Assembly: GCA_014730235.1 (NCBI GenBank)
Contig: WJIO01000074.1
Location: 1 to 33,109, forward strand
Length of the DNA: 33,109 nt
Direction of reading: 5' to 3'
Origin: Candidatus Poribacteria bacterium
GTDB taxonomy: Bacteria; Poribacteria; DTPJ01; WJIO01
In this document: positions 24,054 through 32,908 of the stretch, piece after piece
Layout: each line of letters opens with the position of its first letter
Numbering within the stretch: the first letter of the stretch is position 1
The notes under the pieces: model-generated
Seen by the model: only the letters and a program-made list of their open reading frames with translations
Databases searched by the model: none
What the model was told of the DNA's origin: nothing
Program-made: the position numbers and the translations under genes

Positions 24054-24241
24054 ATGAAGATTGAATATTTAATCGGGTAATCCCCTGAGCTCATATTTGT
24101 CATTCTGATAATACATACTTATCATTCTGAGCGGAGTGAAGAATCTCATATCCCTTTTTTCCAAAGGGGGGGAACAAGGGGTATTTTTTAGTGAGGTTTA
24201 AACTTTAGTGTTTATTATCCGATTTATTAATCAATCTTCAT
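24054..24241. repeat. Family-2 MITE-like element, second copy
   Basis: Fills the first half of the gene-free stretch 24039-24478. Outer arms ATGAAGATTGA (24054-24064) and TCAATCTTCAT (24231-24241) are perfectly complementary. Inner arms AATCGGGTAAT (24071-24081) and ATTATCCGATT (24214-24224) match at 10 of 11. Interior segments (CATATTTGTCATTCTGA, AAGAATCTCAT, CCCTTTTTTCCAAAG) recur in the copy at 12951-13106. It reaches to within 16 bases of the CDF start codon, so it may supply or separate that gene's promoter. Confidence 0.65.
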
Positions 24242-24274
24242 CTAAAGAGGAATTCACTGACTTAAAGAATTTGA

Positions 24275-24465
24275 TTCTGCCGGGTTGGGTGTGGTTATGC
24301 CTAAACTTGTCATTCCTGCGAAACTCTTATTCCTTTTTGCTCAAGCTTTTTGAAAAAGCTTGAAGCAGGAATCCAGTAGATCCACATAAAGATTGAATTC
24401 CCGCTTTCGCAGGAATGACAGCATAAAGAAGCTTCTTATCTTTACCACACTGAACCCGGAAGAGC
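24275..24465. repeat. Family-1 MITE-like element, enlarged copy
   Basis: Termini TTCTGCCGGGTTGGGTGTGG (24275-24294) and ACCACACTGAACCCGGAAGA (24444-24463) are imperfect inverted repeats of the family-1 type. The centre contains CTTGTCATTCCTGCG and CGCAGGAATGACA. It is about 70 bases longer than other copies because it holds an extra hairpin (CAAGCTTTTT / AAAAAGCTTG, about 24342-24362) plus a partial second CAGGAAT unit. Confidence 0.65.
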
Positions 24466-24478
24466 TAAGAATTTTTAA

Positions 24479-25144
24479 CTAATGAGTCAAAGCATAAATT
24501 ACAATATTCACGGCCATTTTAATAGCTTTTTCCCTGACTTCAGGAGGATCGTTATGAACTTCCGGGTTTTCCAGACCATCACCAATATCGCTTTCGTAAT
24601 CATAAAAGACAATCATTCGGCCTTCATGGAAAATACCATAACCCCTGGGTGGTTTGCCATCGTGTTCATGAATCTTTGGTAAACCTTCGGGAAATTTGTA
24701 TAGTATATGATATATCTCATGATCAAAAGGTACTTCCTGAAGAATTTTATCAGGAAAAACGCGCTTCATCTCCCTTCGGAAGCTCTTATCCATGCCGTAG
24801 TCGTCATTGGCCCAGAGAAATCCACCGCGAGTCAAATAAAGCCTTAAAGCCTTAACCTCCTCATCGCTGAAAGATACGTTACCATGTCCGGTCATATAAA
24901 TGAAAGGGTAGGAATAGAGTTCCTTATCTGTCAATTGTATAACAGCCTGTTTATCGGCAGTATGCATATCGGCTCTTTTGTGAAGTTCCTTGAGCAGATT
25001 GGGTATCTGCGTCTGGCCAAAATACCAATCTCCCCCGCCTTTATACCGCAACCGGGCAATGGTGAATTTTTCCTCGTCCTGGGCATAAAGCGGCGATGTG
25101 AATATGATAATTATGGATAATATAACAATGATTCTATAAAGCAA
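24479..25144 (-). CDS. Secreted DUF4159 protein
   Basis: 221 residues; last gene of the BatA/VWA cluster. The N terminus (VILSIIIIFTSPLYA, then QDEEKF) is a clear signal peptide, so it should be periplasmic or lipid-associated. The rest is a DUF4159 domain: FTIARLRYKGGGDWY, YPFIYMTGHGNVSFSDEE, LYLTRGGFLWANDDYG, FPEGLPKIHEHDG and the terminal AVNIVIYALTH. The fold resembles class I glutamine amidotransferases, but no Cys nucleophile is visible. The start is a TTG at 25144 with GGGGGA eight bases upstream; no in-frame ATG gives the signal peptide. It follows the aldo/keto-reductase-like gene by 35 bases. Family function is unknown; it recurs next to BatA/DUF58/VWA genes. Confidence 0.85.
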   Translation of the reverse strand: MLYRIIVILSIIIIFTSPLYAQDEEKFTIARLRYKGGGDWYFGQTQIPNLLKELHKRADMHTADKQAVIQLTDKELYSYPFIYMTGHGNVSFSDEEVKALRLYLTRGGFLWANDDYGMDKSFRREMKRVFPDKILQEVPFDHEIYHILYKFPEGLPKIHEHDGKPPRGYGIFHEGRMIVFYDYESDIGDGLENPEVHNDPPEVREKAIKMAVNIVIYALTH

Positions 25145-25179
25145 AATTTCAAATCCCCCAATATCTACATAGCTTGAAT

Positions 25180-25947
25180 TTAAAGAAAGTCATGGGCAGC
25201 CCCGAATGTCTCTTCTGCCTCATACTCATGTCCTATTCCCACCACAATTCCGTCAACTTCCGGCAAACGGCAGATATAAGCCATACCTTCTTGAGGGGCT
25301 ATACGTCCCATGGCCAGGGTTTTCATGGCAATAACTTTTTTCTTTGTTTTTCGAATAGCGTTAAGCACCATTTCCTCACAGGGACACATTCGCCACATGA
25401 TCTTGTTGATTGGTGTATTTACCGCCACAGCGTCGAATGATTCCGCAGCAGGAAGAACCTCACCTGCGTTGTGAGTTGACATGGCGGGAATAAAACCCTC
25501 CTCACGGATACGCTTTAACATTTGAGAGAATTCTGGTTGCATTGTCCTCTTGGCTTTAATAAACAGAGCATCTGAGATCTGACCGTGAATAAGCATAACC
25601 TGGCAGTTTAACTTCCGGTAGGTTTCCAGATGATCCTCGAAATCCCGGTTGATAATCATAATTGTCGGCAGCAAAACACCCGTCTTATCCGCAGCTTCCA
25701 GCTGTGCCTTCTTAAGAAGTTCCGAGAAGCCATCACTGAGACTTGCCATCATTCCCCTTACTCCCATTTCGATGGACTTGACAATAATACGTTCTATCGC
25801 TTTGGAATCGGTAAAAGTTTCTTTATACAATCGGGAACGGGCCTGACTCATGTAGGAGCCGCCTAGAAATGGATTATGACCAAGAATAAGTTTCGAAAAA
25901 GTTCTGTCTTCAATATCAAATGTTGGGAAAATAGATGAATTAGACAT
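25180..25947 (-). CDS. TIM-barrel protein, aldo/keto-reductase-like
   Basis: 255 residues, no signal peptide. The layout suggests a small TIM barrel. KLILGHNPFLGGSYMSQ opens it, VRGMMASLSDG and LLPTIMIINRD are successive strands, and IPAMSTHNAGEV with DAVAVNTPIN, VIAMKTLAMGRI and VDGIVVGIGHEYEAEE recall the C-terminal half of aldo/keto reductases. The catalytic Tyr/Lys tetrad of true reductases is not evident. A reductase, an isomerase or a sugar-binding role are all possible. AAGGAAGGG precedes the ATG. It lies between the second VWA gene (32-base gap) and DUF4159 (35-base gap), so it is co-transcribed with them; an enzyme here is unusual for this module. Confidence 0.6.
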   Translation of the reverse strand: MSNSSIFPTFDIEDRTFSKLILGHNPFLGGSYMSQARSRLYKETFTDSKAIERIIVKSIEMGVRGMMASLSDGFSELLKKAQLEAADKTGVLLPTIMIINRDFEDHLETYRKLNCQVMLIHGQISDALFIKAKRTMQPEFSQMLKRIREEGFIPAMSTHNAGEVLPAAESFDAVAVNTPINKIMWRMCPCEEMVLNAIRKTKKKVIAMKTLAMGRIAPQEGMAYICRLPEVDGIVVGIGHEYEAEETFGAAHDFL

Positions 25948-25979
25948 TATATCCCTTCCTTTAAATGCTACATCTTAAA

Positions 25980-28217
25980 TTATACCATACCATTTCTCTT
26001 ACGTAAAATCCATTCAGCAGTCAACATACCCACCGCCATAAGCATCACGATCCAGTTATCCCATATAGAACGTTCTCTGATCGAGCTAAAAGGTCTGACA
26101 TCTACATCCTTTATCGTTTCAGGAAGTTCAGATACCTCGCTAACATGCAGATAAACCCCACCGGAAGTTTCGGCAACATTTTTTAACAAACCTTCGTTAA
26201 GCTGTGTATCCTGAAATTCCAACACAGCTTTTTGTATTACAAATTCAGTCGTTGCTTCATCTAGATTTTTACCAGCGTAATCAGCCTTTACATAAACCTC
26301 ATAGCGTCCTTCTCTGGCTGGTACAAATTCCGCTGTATATCTTCCATTGCCCTCAGAAACCAGCTTCAAATTTATTTTTTTGGTTTCGTCTAACATTTGT
26401 ATTTTACCGCTGAGATTCGCATCACTCAGAGGTGTATAGCTTTCGTCATAAACATAAACTGTTATCTTAACATTTTCGCCTTTATAATAAGAGCCTTTAT
26501 CCGTCTCCACGTTTACAAGATCTGCCCGGGTACTGACCGACGCCAGCCATCTCACAGCACCTGACCAGAATTTGCGATAATACGAATCGTTCATACCGTA
26601 AGGATAACCTCCAAAAGACCATCGCCACAGATTGTCGCTGGTTATCATCATAACAACACCGTTTCCGTATCGCTGAAAGGCTATTATAGGCAGGCTGGTA
26701 GCACCATCGGTATATTCTGCAAGTATAGTCGCACCAAGTTTAACACCTGAAGTTCTATAAAAGCTGGTAAGGACTGGTAAATCCCGCCAGATTGATATAT
26801 TCTGGGTCTGATCTTCACTTATCCTCGTTACCGGATGTCGTAGGCCTTCCTGTGTAAGAGCAGGATTAAAAGGTGATTTTATTTTGATCGCCCTTGATCC
26901 CCCCAACTCCAGCGGCATCATCTTCTGAATACTACTATTTCCAAATCCATCCGGGCCAAAGGATTTCCCCCCGGCCAGAAATACCGCAGAACCACCTTTG
27001 CCCTCAACGAAATCGTTAATCATATCCAGATGAACCGAGTTAAAGAAATCCAGGTTTATATCACCTATAATCAGAACATCATAGGAAAAAAGTTCTTCCC
27101 GGTTTTCAGGAAATCGCTGGACTTCATTTTCATCCTCTCCCAGGTAATAATAGGCCTTTGCTTTGGTAGTCACAAGAAAATCTGCCTCTATATTCGGGTC
27201 TTTCTCTATAGCCCGTCGCATGAAAGCAAACTCCCATCGGGGAGTTCCTTCCAGAAACAAAACTCTGAGCTTGGTTTTTACAATTTCAACGGTAAAGGGA
27301 TAGATATTATTTTGAGCGGTAATCTCCTCAGGATCGCTGTCTATTTTAACAGAAAAATTAAAAGTTCCTTCCTGTTGTGGTTTGAATTGCAGCTCCACAG
27401 CCTGTTGACGGGTTTGACTATCCAGAACAAGAGGAACGGAATCCAGAACCTGCGCTCCCGGTTGTGTACCGTCTCCCATATTCAAGGTAACCTGAACCTG
27501 TTGACCGTCATATCCGTTGCTGTTTATCAGGGCTTGCATGTTCAAAATATGGTCAACATAAGCAATAGGTGTAACATCAACCTTTGATACTTGAATATCT
27601 CTGGGCATTTCCGTATTGCCGATCCCCAGAGTGTATACAGGAAGTCCAACCTGCTTTACAGCGGTCAACGGTTCTGGACCTGAGTTATTGCCGCCGTCGG
27701 ATAACATTAGGATACCGGCGTTTAACTGACCTCGCCAATCATTCGCTGCTTTGGATATGGCTTTTCCCATATCAGTAAGGTTTCCATCGGCGGAAAAAGC
27801 AGGTGTTTCAACAGATATACAATCGGAGTCAAATTGATAAAAATGCAGGTTAAATCTCTCGGCCAGATCTTCAACTACATCTGATTCCTGGGAGATAATG
27901 CTCTGTTTTGCTATCTCAATGCGGGGGATTTCATCAGTTTCCCCGGATTTCATATCGGTTAGAGACATGCTCTGGGAATTGTCCACAAGGATCAACAGGT
28001 TTGGTTTTTGTTGTATATTTTCCCTTGTTATGAGAGTTGGTTCCAGTATGCAAAACAGAATAAGTGCTACAGCCAGAACGCGCAGCGCAATAAGTAGATA
28101 ACGGGTAAATCTAGTAATTGGCATACCTGTTCGATGATAAAACACAGCAATAGCTACAGCCGTTAGTATCAGGCCTGCAAATCCTATCCATAAAGGTAAT
28201 GAAGTTGAATATTGCAT
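25980..28217 (-). CDS. Membrane protein with VWA domain and glutamine-amidotransferase-like domain
   Basis: 745 residues. Two membrane helices at the N terminus (about 9-28 and 40-60), a VWA domain with the MIDAS motif DNSQS (near 79-83) and LMLSDGGNNSGP, beta-sandwich segments, then a region resembling class I glutamine amidotransferases (YDVLIIGDINLDF, GKGGSAVFLAGG) that lacks a catalytic Cys. A further beta domain (about 585-680) and a last helix (IVMLMAVGMLTAEWIL) end it. It belongs to the VWA partners of BatA/DUF58 proteins and probably binds another cluster member through a metal-bridged contact. The ATG at 28217 (GAAAG eight bases upstream) is preferred to the adjoining TTG at 28220. 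It starts 11 bases after the BatA gene. Confidence 0.85.
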   Translation of the reverse strand: MQYSTSLPLWIGFAGLILTAVAIAVFYHRTGMPITRFTRYLLIALRVLAVALILFCILEPTLITRENIQQKPNLLILVDNSQSMSLTDMKSGETDEIPRIEIAKQSIISQESDVVEDLAERFNLHFYQFDSDCISVETPAFSADGNLTDMGKAISKAANDWRGQLNAGILMLSDGGNNSGPEPLTAVKQVGLPVYTLGIGNTEMPRDIQVSKVDVTPIAYVDHILNMQALINSNGYDGQQVQVTLNMGDGTQPGAQVLDSVPLVLDSQTRQQAVELQFKPQQEGTFNFSVKIDSDPEEITAQNNIYPFTVEIVKTKLRVLFLEGTPRWEFAFMRRAIEKDPNIEADFLVTTKAKAYYYLGEDENEVQRFPENREELFSYDVLIIGDINLDFFNSVHLDMINDFVEGKGGSAVFLAGGKSFGPDGFGNSSIQKMMPLELGGSRAIKIKSPFNPALTQEGLRHPVTRISEDQTQNISIWRDLPVLTSFYRTSGVKLGATILAEYTDGATSLPIIAFQRYGNGVVMMITSDNLWRWSFGGYPYGMNDSYYRKFWSGAVRWLASVSTRADLVNVETDKGSYYKGENVKITVYVYDESYTPLSDANLSGKIQMLDETKKINLKLVSEGNGRYTAEFVPAREGRYEVYVKADYAGKNLDEATTEFVIQKAVLEFQDTQLNEGLLKNVAETSGGVYLHVSEVSELPETIKDVDVRPFSSIRERSIWDNWIVMLMAVGMLTAEWILRKRNGMV

Positions 28218-28228
28218 CAAAAATTCTT

Positions 28229-30304
28229 TCAGGTTAATTTACGTCTATTAGCTAATGGTATTTCCAGTAACATCAGGATCAGTGCAGCCAGTAAAAGCCT
28301 TGAAGATAGATCGCTCCTGCCTTCGGAACGGTCTGAGCGTATATTCATCTCGGCATATTCCTGGTCTACGTCTATAAAACTTGTATTACTTCCAAGCTTA
28401 TCAGAGATTTCCCTATCCCTGATTAGTTTTATTTCTGATTCTCCGGATGTGTCAATATTGGCAGCAAAATAGTAGTGATGAAGTCCACCGGAAGATTTAA
28501 ATTCGATACGGTGAATCCCCGATTCTGATACTGGCCCATACTGGATCGTTTTCCCCTTTTCCACATCGGAAATTACAGGGGTGAAAATTTTGTCTTCGGG
28601 ATCGATAATTTTAGGTGTGGAATCCATATTTTCCCTTATCTGTTCCCGGTAGGTATCAGAAATCAGTATATTTCTTCCATCCTGCTGAAAATTCAAATCC
28701 TCAACGCCTGAAACCAGAGAAAAGACCGTCTGCTGTATGAGGGGGAGAAACTCCGGTCTTAAAGCTATGTTAGACACCATAGTATCAGGCGATGTATTGA
28801 ATAATATCACTTTACCCCATCCTGTTTCAGTTTCCATCACCGCTGGAATATCATTGTTGAAATGGGCCAGAACTTTTGCATCAGGCTCAGGTTCTATGTC
28901 AAACACAGAATAAAATTCTATGGATTCCAGGATTTCATCTGCTCCTGTGAAAAGCCGAAAAATAGTATGACTTCTATCCCATTCGGACAAATGAAAAGGC
29001 TTATTCTCAGCCCGTTGTAATTCTCCAACAGCCCCGGGCATTAGTTTAAATTTGCTGTTATACCAATTTGGTGAGGTTCTGTTGCCCAGAAAAACCAGAA
29101 GATTACCGCCGTTCAATACAAAGTTCTCCACATCCTGAATTGTTGTATCCGGAACAGCGGGTATATCGGTAAGTATAAGTATATCGTATTCTTCCAGGGA
29201 AAGTGAATCCAACTCATCTACATCAACCTCCAGGGGAAGTATTAAAAAATCCGCTTCAGGATTAAGGGATGTTATCGGATTCAGGGCCAGATTAACGTAA
29301 AACTGGTAATCTCCAGCACACAAAGCCCTGATCTGCCCTAGGACATTTACGGCAAAATATCGGGTATCATCCAGGGGAAGCCTGTCCGGTGTTAATTCAA
29401 TACGTCCTATATGTGAACCCGGGCTATCAAAAACATGATTAAAGGAAACCGTATCACCGGTAACAACTGTCTGGCTTTTTTTCTCATTATCAATAAACAA
29501 TTCCGCTGTGACTTCTTGAGATTTATCAATCCCTGCAATTTCTGCCGATATATTTGTGGATATTCCCATTCCTACCGGAATATTTGACATGGATATACTT
29601 TCTATCCTGTGATTTTTCCCTTCTTCTCCCACTCTCACAACTATTTTATCAATAGAACCTGATTCCACCTCAGGGTTAATCCATTCTTTCCAAGCGTTCT
29701 CCACAAGATCGCTTATTAGATAAACCCTTTTATAGGGATGATTTGACTTATTCAAAATAGAATATGCTTCCCGCATAGAAGACCATACTCTGGTACTTTT
29801 GTGGGATAATTCGGATTGCTCTACAGTGCTCATCACCTGCTGGATGTTTGATGTAAGCTGTTTGAATATAACATCAGGTGCATCCGACATGAGTATCAGG
29901 GAAGCTTTATCACCTGATTTTAGCTTGCTCAATATATTCAACGCTTTTTCTTTGGCTATGTCAAATTTGGTGCCCTCAAAGGTTTCATATCCCATGCTGT
30001 AAGAGTTATCGAGGACTATAACAACGCTGGAATTTGGATCTCCTCCGGCGGCTAAAGCCCACTTGCTGGTTAATATAGGACGGGCCAGGGCCATGGCTAT
30101 CAAGGCTACAATAAGCATACGCATTATTAAAATAAGTATCTGTTTAAGCCTAAGACGCTTTATCCGTTTGCGACGTAAAGACATAAGAAACTGAACGTGG
30201 GAAAAATCCACCAGTTTCGCCTGTCGTCTGCTCCACAAATGGAGTATTAATGGTATACCAGCAGCCAAAAGACCTATCATCAAAAGGGGGTTGATGAAAC
30301 TCAA
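28229..30304 (-). CDS. BatA-domain VWA membrane protein
   Basis: 691 residues. The N-terminal BatA/aerotolerance-regulator segment (INPLLMIGLLAAGIPLILHL, RRKRIKRLRLKQILIL, ALARPIL) spans two membrane helices. A VWA domain follows with the MIDAS motif DNSYS (99-103) and SGDKASLILMSD. The C-terminal half has beta domains and an amidotransferase-like stretch (YDILILTDIPAVPD, NGGNLLVFLGN), ending in a membrane helix (LLLAALILMLLEIPL). The start is a TTG at 30304 with GGAG about nine bases upstream. It begins six bases after the DUF58 stop. Bat proteins are membrane-anchored and linked to stress tolerance and envelope functions in other bacteria; the role here is inferred from the module. Confidence 0.87.
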   Translation of the reverse strand: MSFINPLLMIGLLAAGIPLILHLWSRRQAKLVDFSHVQFLMSLRRKRIKRLRLKQILILIMRMLIVALIAMALARPILTSKWALAAGGDPNSSVVIVLDNSYSMGYETFEGTKFDIAKEKALNILSKLKSGDKASLILMSDAPDVIFKQLTSNIQQVMSTVEQSELSHKSTRVWSSMREAYSILNKSNHPYKRVYLISDLVENAWKEWINPEVESGSIDKIVVRVGEEGKNHRIESISMSNIPVGMGISTNISAEIAGIDKSQEVTAELFIDNEKKSQTVVTGDTVSFNHVFDSPGSHIGRIELTPDRLPLDDTRYFAVNVLGQIRALCAGDYQFYVNLALNPITSLNPEADFLILPLEVDVDELDSLSLEEYDILILTDIPAVPDTTIQDVENFVLNGGNLLVFLGNRTSPNWYNSKFKLMPGAVGELQRAENKPFHLSEWDRSHTIFRLFTGADEILESIEFYSVFDIEPEPDAKVLAHFNNDIPAVMETETGWGKVILFNTSPDTMVSNIALRPEFLPLIQQTVFSLVSGVEDLNFQQDGRNILISDTYREQIRENMDSTPKIIDPEDKIFTPVISDVEKGKTIQYGPVSESGIHRIEFKSSGGLHHYYFAANIDTSGESEIKLIRDREISDKLGSNTSFIDVDQEYAEMNIRSDRSEGRSDLSSRLLLAALILMLLEIPLANRRKLT

Positions 30305-30310
30305 AATCTG

Positions 30311-31273
30311 CTATCTCCTTTTACGCTTGGAGAGATACAAAGAAAGGGCATAATCAAAAGGAACAGAAGTATCCATAAGGACGTAATCTATGGAATTCGC
30401 TCTACAGCCAGCCCTATATTTATCAATGAGGGCGTTCATATGCTGGAGGTATTCATCCCTTAATATCTCTGCTTCGATGGATAGCTGTTCCTGTGTCTCC
30501 AGGTCTTTAAATAGAATCGGGCCCTGGAAGGGAAAGGATATTTCGGCAGGATCCAGTATTTGAAAAACTATAACCTCATGCTTCTTGTGTCTGAAATGTT
30601 TTAATGACCTGATAACGCTTTCCGGATCGTCAAGCAGGTCTGAGATAATAATAATCAAACCTCGTCTTACAATTCGTTGGGCGAGTTCATGAAAAGTTGC
30701 GCTTATGCTGGTTTCCTCTCCGGGTGATGCTTTTTCTAATTTAGAAAGCAAAACATGGAGATGCTTGGGCCCCAGACGCGGTGGTATATAAGTTCTCATC
30801 TGGTCGTCAAAGACCACAAGGCCCACAGAATCCCGCTGTTTTAACATCAGATATGATAAGCAAGCCGTTAAATAGGACGAATACTCCAGCTTTGTCAGGT
30901 TGTTATGACTGGAACTGGATTTATCCCTATCTTCATTGACATTTCTTCTCAGGAAACCTCTTGTCTTTGGTTCTTCACCTTTGAAAGCCATGGAACCGCT
31001 GGTATCCAACAGTATATAGCTTTTGAGGTTAGTTTCTTCCTCGAATTTTTTTATATAGAACCTATCCGACTTGCCGTATACTTTCCAGTCAATGTAACGG
31101 ATTTCGTCCCCCGGCATATACTGCCGGTGTTCAACAAATTCTACACTAAACCCCTGGTAAGGGCTTTTATGTCTTCCTGATATAAAACCTTCCACTACCA
31201 GGCGCGCTACAAGTTCCATTCCGCCAAGTCTGGAAACAGCACCCGGATCAAGATATTTTTGCGTTGTTTTCAT
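30311..31273 (-). CDS. DUF58 domain protein
   Basis: 320 residues, soluble. The DUF58 signature YMPGDEIRYIDWKVYGKSDR (about 52-71) leads into a VWA-type fold whose metal site reads LLDTSGSM (D90, S92, S94). VGLVVFDDQ, IIIISDLLDDPESV and a C-terminal DRYRAG-like helix complete the domain. In other genomes DUF58 proteins are paired with a MoxR AAA+ ATPase and with BatA-type membrane proteins; the latter are here, MoxR is not. The start ATG at 31273 has only an abutting AAGG. It lies 57 bases after the radical SAM gene. Confidence 0.92.
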   Translation of the reverse strand: MKTTQKYLDPGAVSRLGGMELVARLVVEGFISGRHKSPYQGFSVEFVEHRQYMPGDEIRYIDWKVYGKSDRFYIKKFEEETNLKSYILLDTSGSMAFKGEEPKTRGFLRRNVNEDRDKSSSSHNNLTKLEYSSYLTACLSYLMLKQRDSVGLVVFDDQMRTYIPPRLGPKHLHVLLSKLEKASPGEETSISATFHELAQRIVRRGLIIIISDLLDDPESVIRSLKHFRHKKHEVIVFQILDPAEISFPFQGPILFKDLETQEQLSIEAEILRDEYLQHMNALIDKYRAGCRANSIDYVLMDTSVPFDYALSLYLSKRKRR

Positions 31274-31330
31274 CCTTCATAAATCCAAACGCGGATGAAA
31301 AGCAATTCTGTAAACCTATAGATTTGGGAT

Positions 31331-32773
31331 TTATTCTCCACCTGCTACCACTTCTACATTAAGGAGAGCTTCAGATTCTTTCTCTCCAATTTTACTTTTA
31401 ACTTTTCTTACTGGCTTTAAGGAAGGATGTTCCTCCCAGGCCTTATCCGCTAATTTGCCGTATTCGGCAGTATATTCGTCTATATAATCAACCAGTTCTG
31501 TAAACAAAACCTCTGCACCCGGATGAGTGGCATAAACTCCCGGTGTATTGAAACCCTCTCGAGAAATTTCCGGTACATCAATAAGAGTACAGGGTCTGAG
31601 TGGATTCTTGCAGTAAGGTCTCCTATCTCTCATCTTTCTGAATAATGGAGAATTCAGGGCTTCTGCCAGGGGTTTTTCTTTGATATTATCCATCGCATAA
31701 TGCACAAAGACACAGGGTTCCACATCACCGTGAGCGTTTATATGGAAGTATCTTTCACCAGCGCATATACAGCCGTTGGTAAGCCATCCATCGTTCCAGA
31801 AGTCAGCCAGGAGTATAGGATAATTATTTCGCAATTCACTCACTCGCTGGCGTTGCTTATCCCGTTGTTCGGGTGTTTGCATAAGAGATATATCAGGATT
31901 TCTTCCTATTGGTATGTATGTAAAATACCATCCCAAGGTCGCGCCTTTTTCCACCAACATGGCCATGAATTCATCACTGATAATAATATCGGTATTATGT
32001 CGTGTTGATGTAACAGAAAAGCCAAAGACCATACCTGCTTCTCTCATACGGTCCATGGTATCCATTATGGTGTTAAAATGCCCTTTGCCTCTTCGTTCAT
32101 CAGTTTCCTTTTCAAAACCTTCAATACTTATACATGGCATAACATTGCCAAGTTCAGCCAGCCTTTCAACTGTAGGTTGGTCAATCAAAGAACCATTGGT
32201 ATATATCTGGAAACCTATATCACTGTGTTTTTCATAAAGATCAAGTAAATCTTTACGAACAAAAGGTTCTCCACCACTTACAACAATAAAATGTATACCA
32301 ATATTCTTGGCTTCTGTAAAAATACGATCTACAAGTTCATAAGAAAGGTCTGAATCTTTCTTGGTATATTCAGAAGCATAGCAACCGTAGCAATTAAGAT
32401 TACATCTCATGGTAGGGCTTATAACCATCAAAGTTGGTGGATAACAACCATATTCACGAGTATAATCATCTCGTTTGTTTGCGCCTAAAAAGAACGAATT
32501 AATAAGCCAATTTTCTAAGATCTTCCTCCTTACTTTAGGATGAACCTGGGTGATAATTCTTTTAATCACCTGCATGGCCGGGTGGCCTTCCTCACATACC
32601 TTGGCTATATATGCAACACCCTCGTGAATGTCTTCATATTGGTATCTTGGAAATTTCTCAGCATATTTTAATAATTTAACTATTTTTTCATCAGAGGCAT
32701 CAGATAAGTATTTCAATAAGAAACCACTCATACAATGACAACCGAGGCTTTTAAGTCCATCTACAAATCCCAT
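31331..32773 (-). CDS. Radical SAM protein with SPASM-like C-terminal cluster region
   Basis: 480 residues, cytoplasmic. After a helical N-terminal region of about 110 residues comes the radical SAM core: CNLNCYGC (C124, C128, C131) binds the 4Fe-4S cluster and VVSGGEPF (165-172) is the SAM motif. A C-terminal SPASM-type area has C335, C337, C354 (HGDVEPC), C388 and C395 for auxiliary clusters. Such proteins modify peptides or make cofactors; no small precursor-peptide gene is obvious beside it. The start is fixed by GGAGGAG seven to eight bases before the ATG. It is first in the minus-strand run leading into DUF58, and I find no convincing promoter upstream. Confidence 0.9.
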   Translation of the reverse strand: MGFVDGLKSLGCHCMSGFLLKYLSDASDEKIVKLLKYAEKFPRYQYEDIHEGVAYIAKVCEEGHPAMQVIKRIITQVHPKVRRKILENWLINSFFLGANKRDDYTREYGCYPPTLMVISPTMRCNLNCYGCYASEYTKKDSDLSYELVDRIFTEAKNIGIHFIVVSGGEPFVRKDLLDLYEKHSDIGFQIYTNGSLIDQPTVERLAELGNVMPCISIEGFEKETDERRGKGHFNTIMDTMDRMREAGMVFGFSVTSTRHNTDIIISDEFMAMLVEKGATLGWYFTYIPIGRNPDISLMQTPEQRDKQRQRVSELRNNYPILLADFWNDGWLTNGCICAGERYFHINAHGDVEPCVFVHYAMDNIKEKPLAEALNSPLFRKMRDRRPYCKNPLRPCTLIDVPEISREGFNTPGVYATHPGAEVLFTELVDYIDEYTAEYGKLADKAWEEHPSLKPVRKVKSKIGEKESEALLNVEVVAGGE

Positions 32774-32908
32774 TTGCTCTCCTCCTGGAACAGTTTAAAA
32801 TCACATCTGACACAGAGACTTAAGCAATTTTGTTTAGATTAGTTATAGAACAAATCACTGGCTTCTTTTCTTAATACATAACATAATACAAATAAATATA
32901 AATAAAAA

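Noticed and set aside
27030-27587. Plus-strand 185-codon frame opposite the VWA gene
   Set aside because: No recognisable domain or start signal; it lies wholly inside a well-supported gene.
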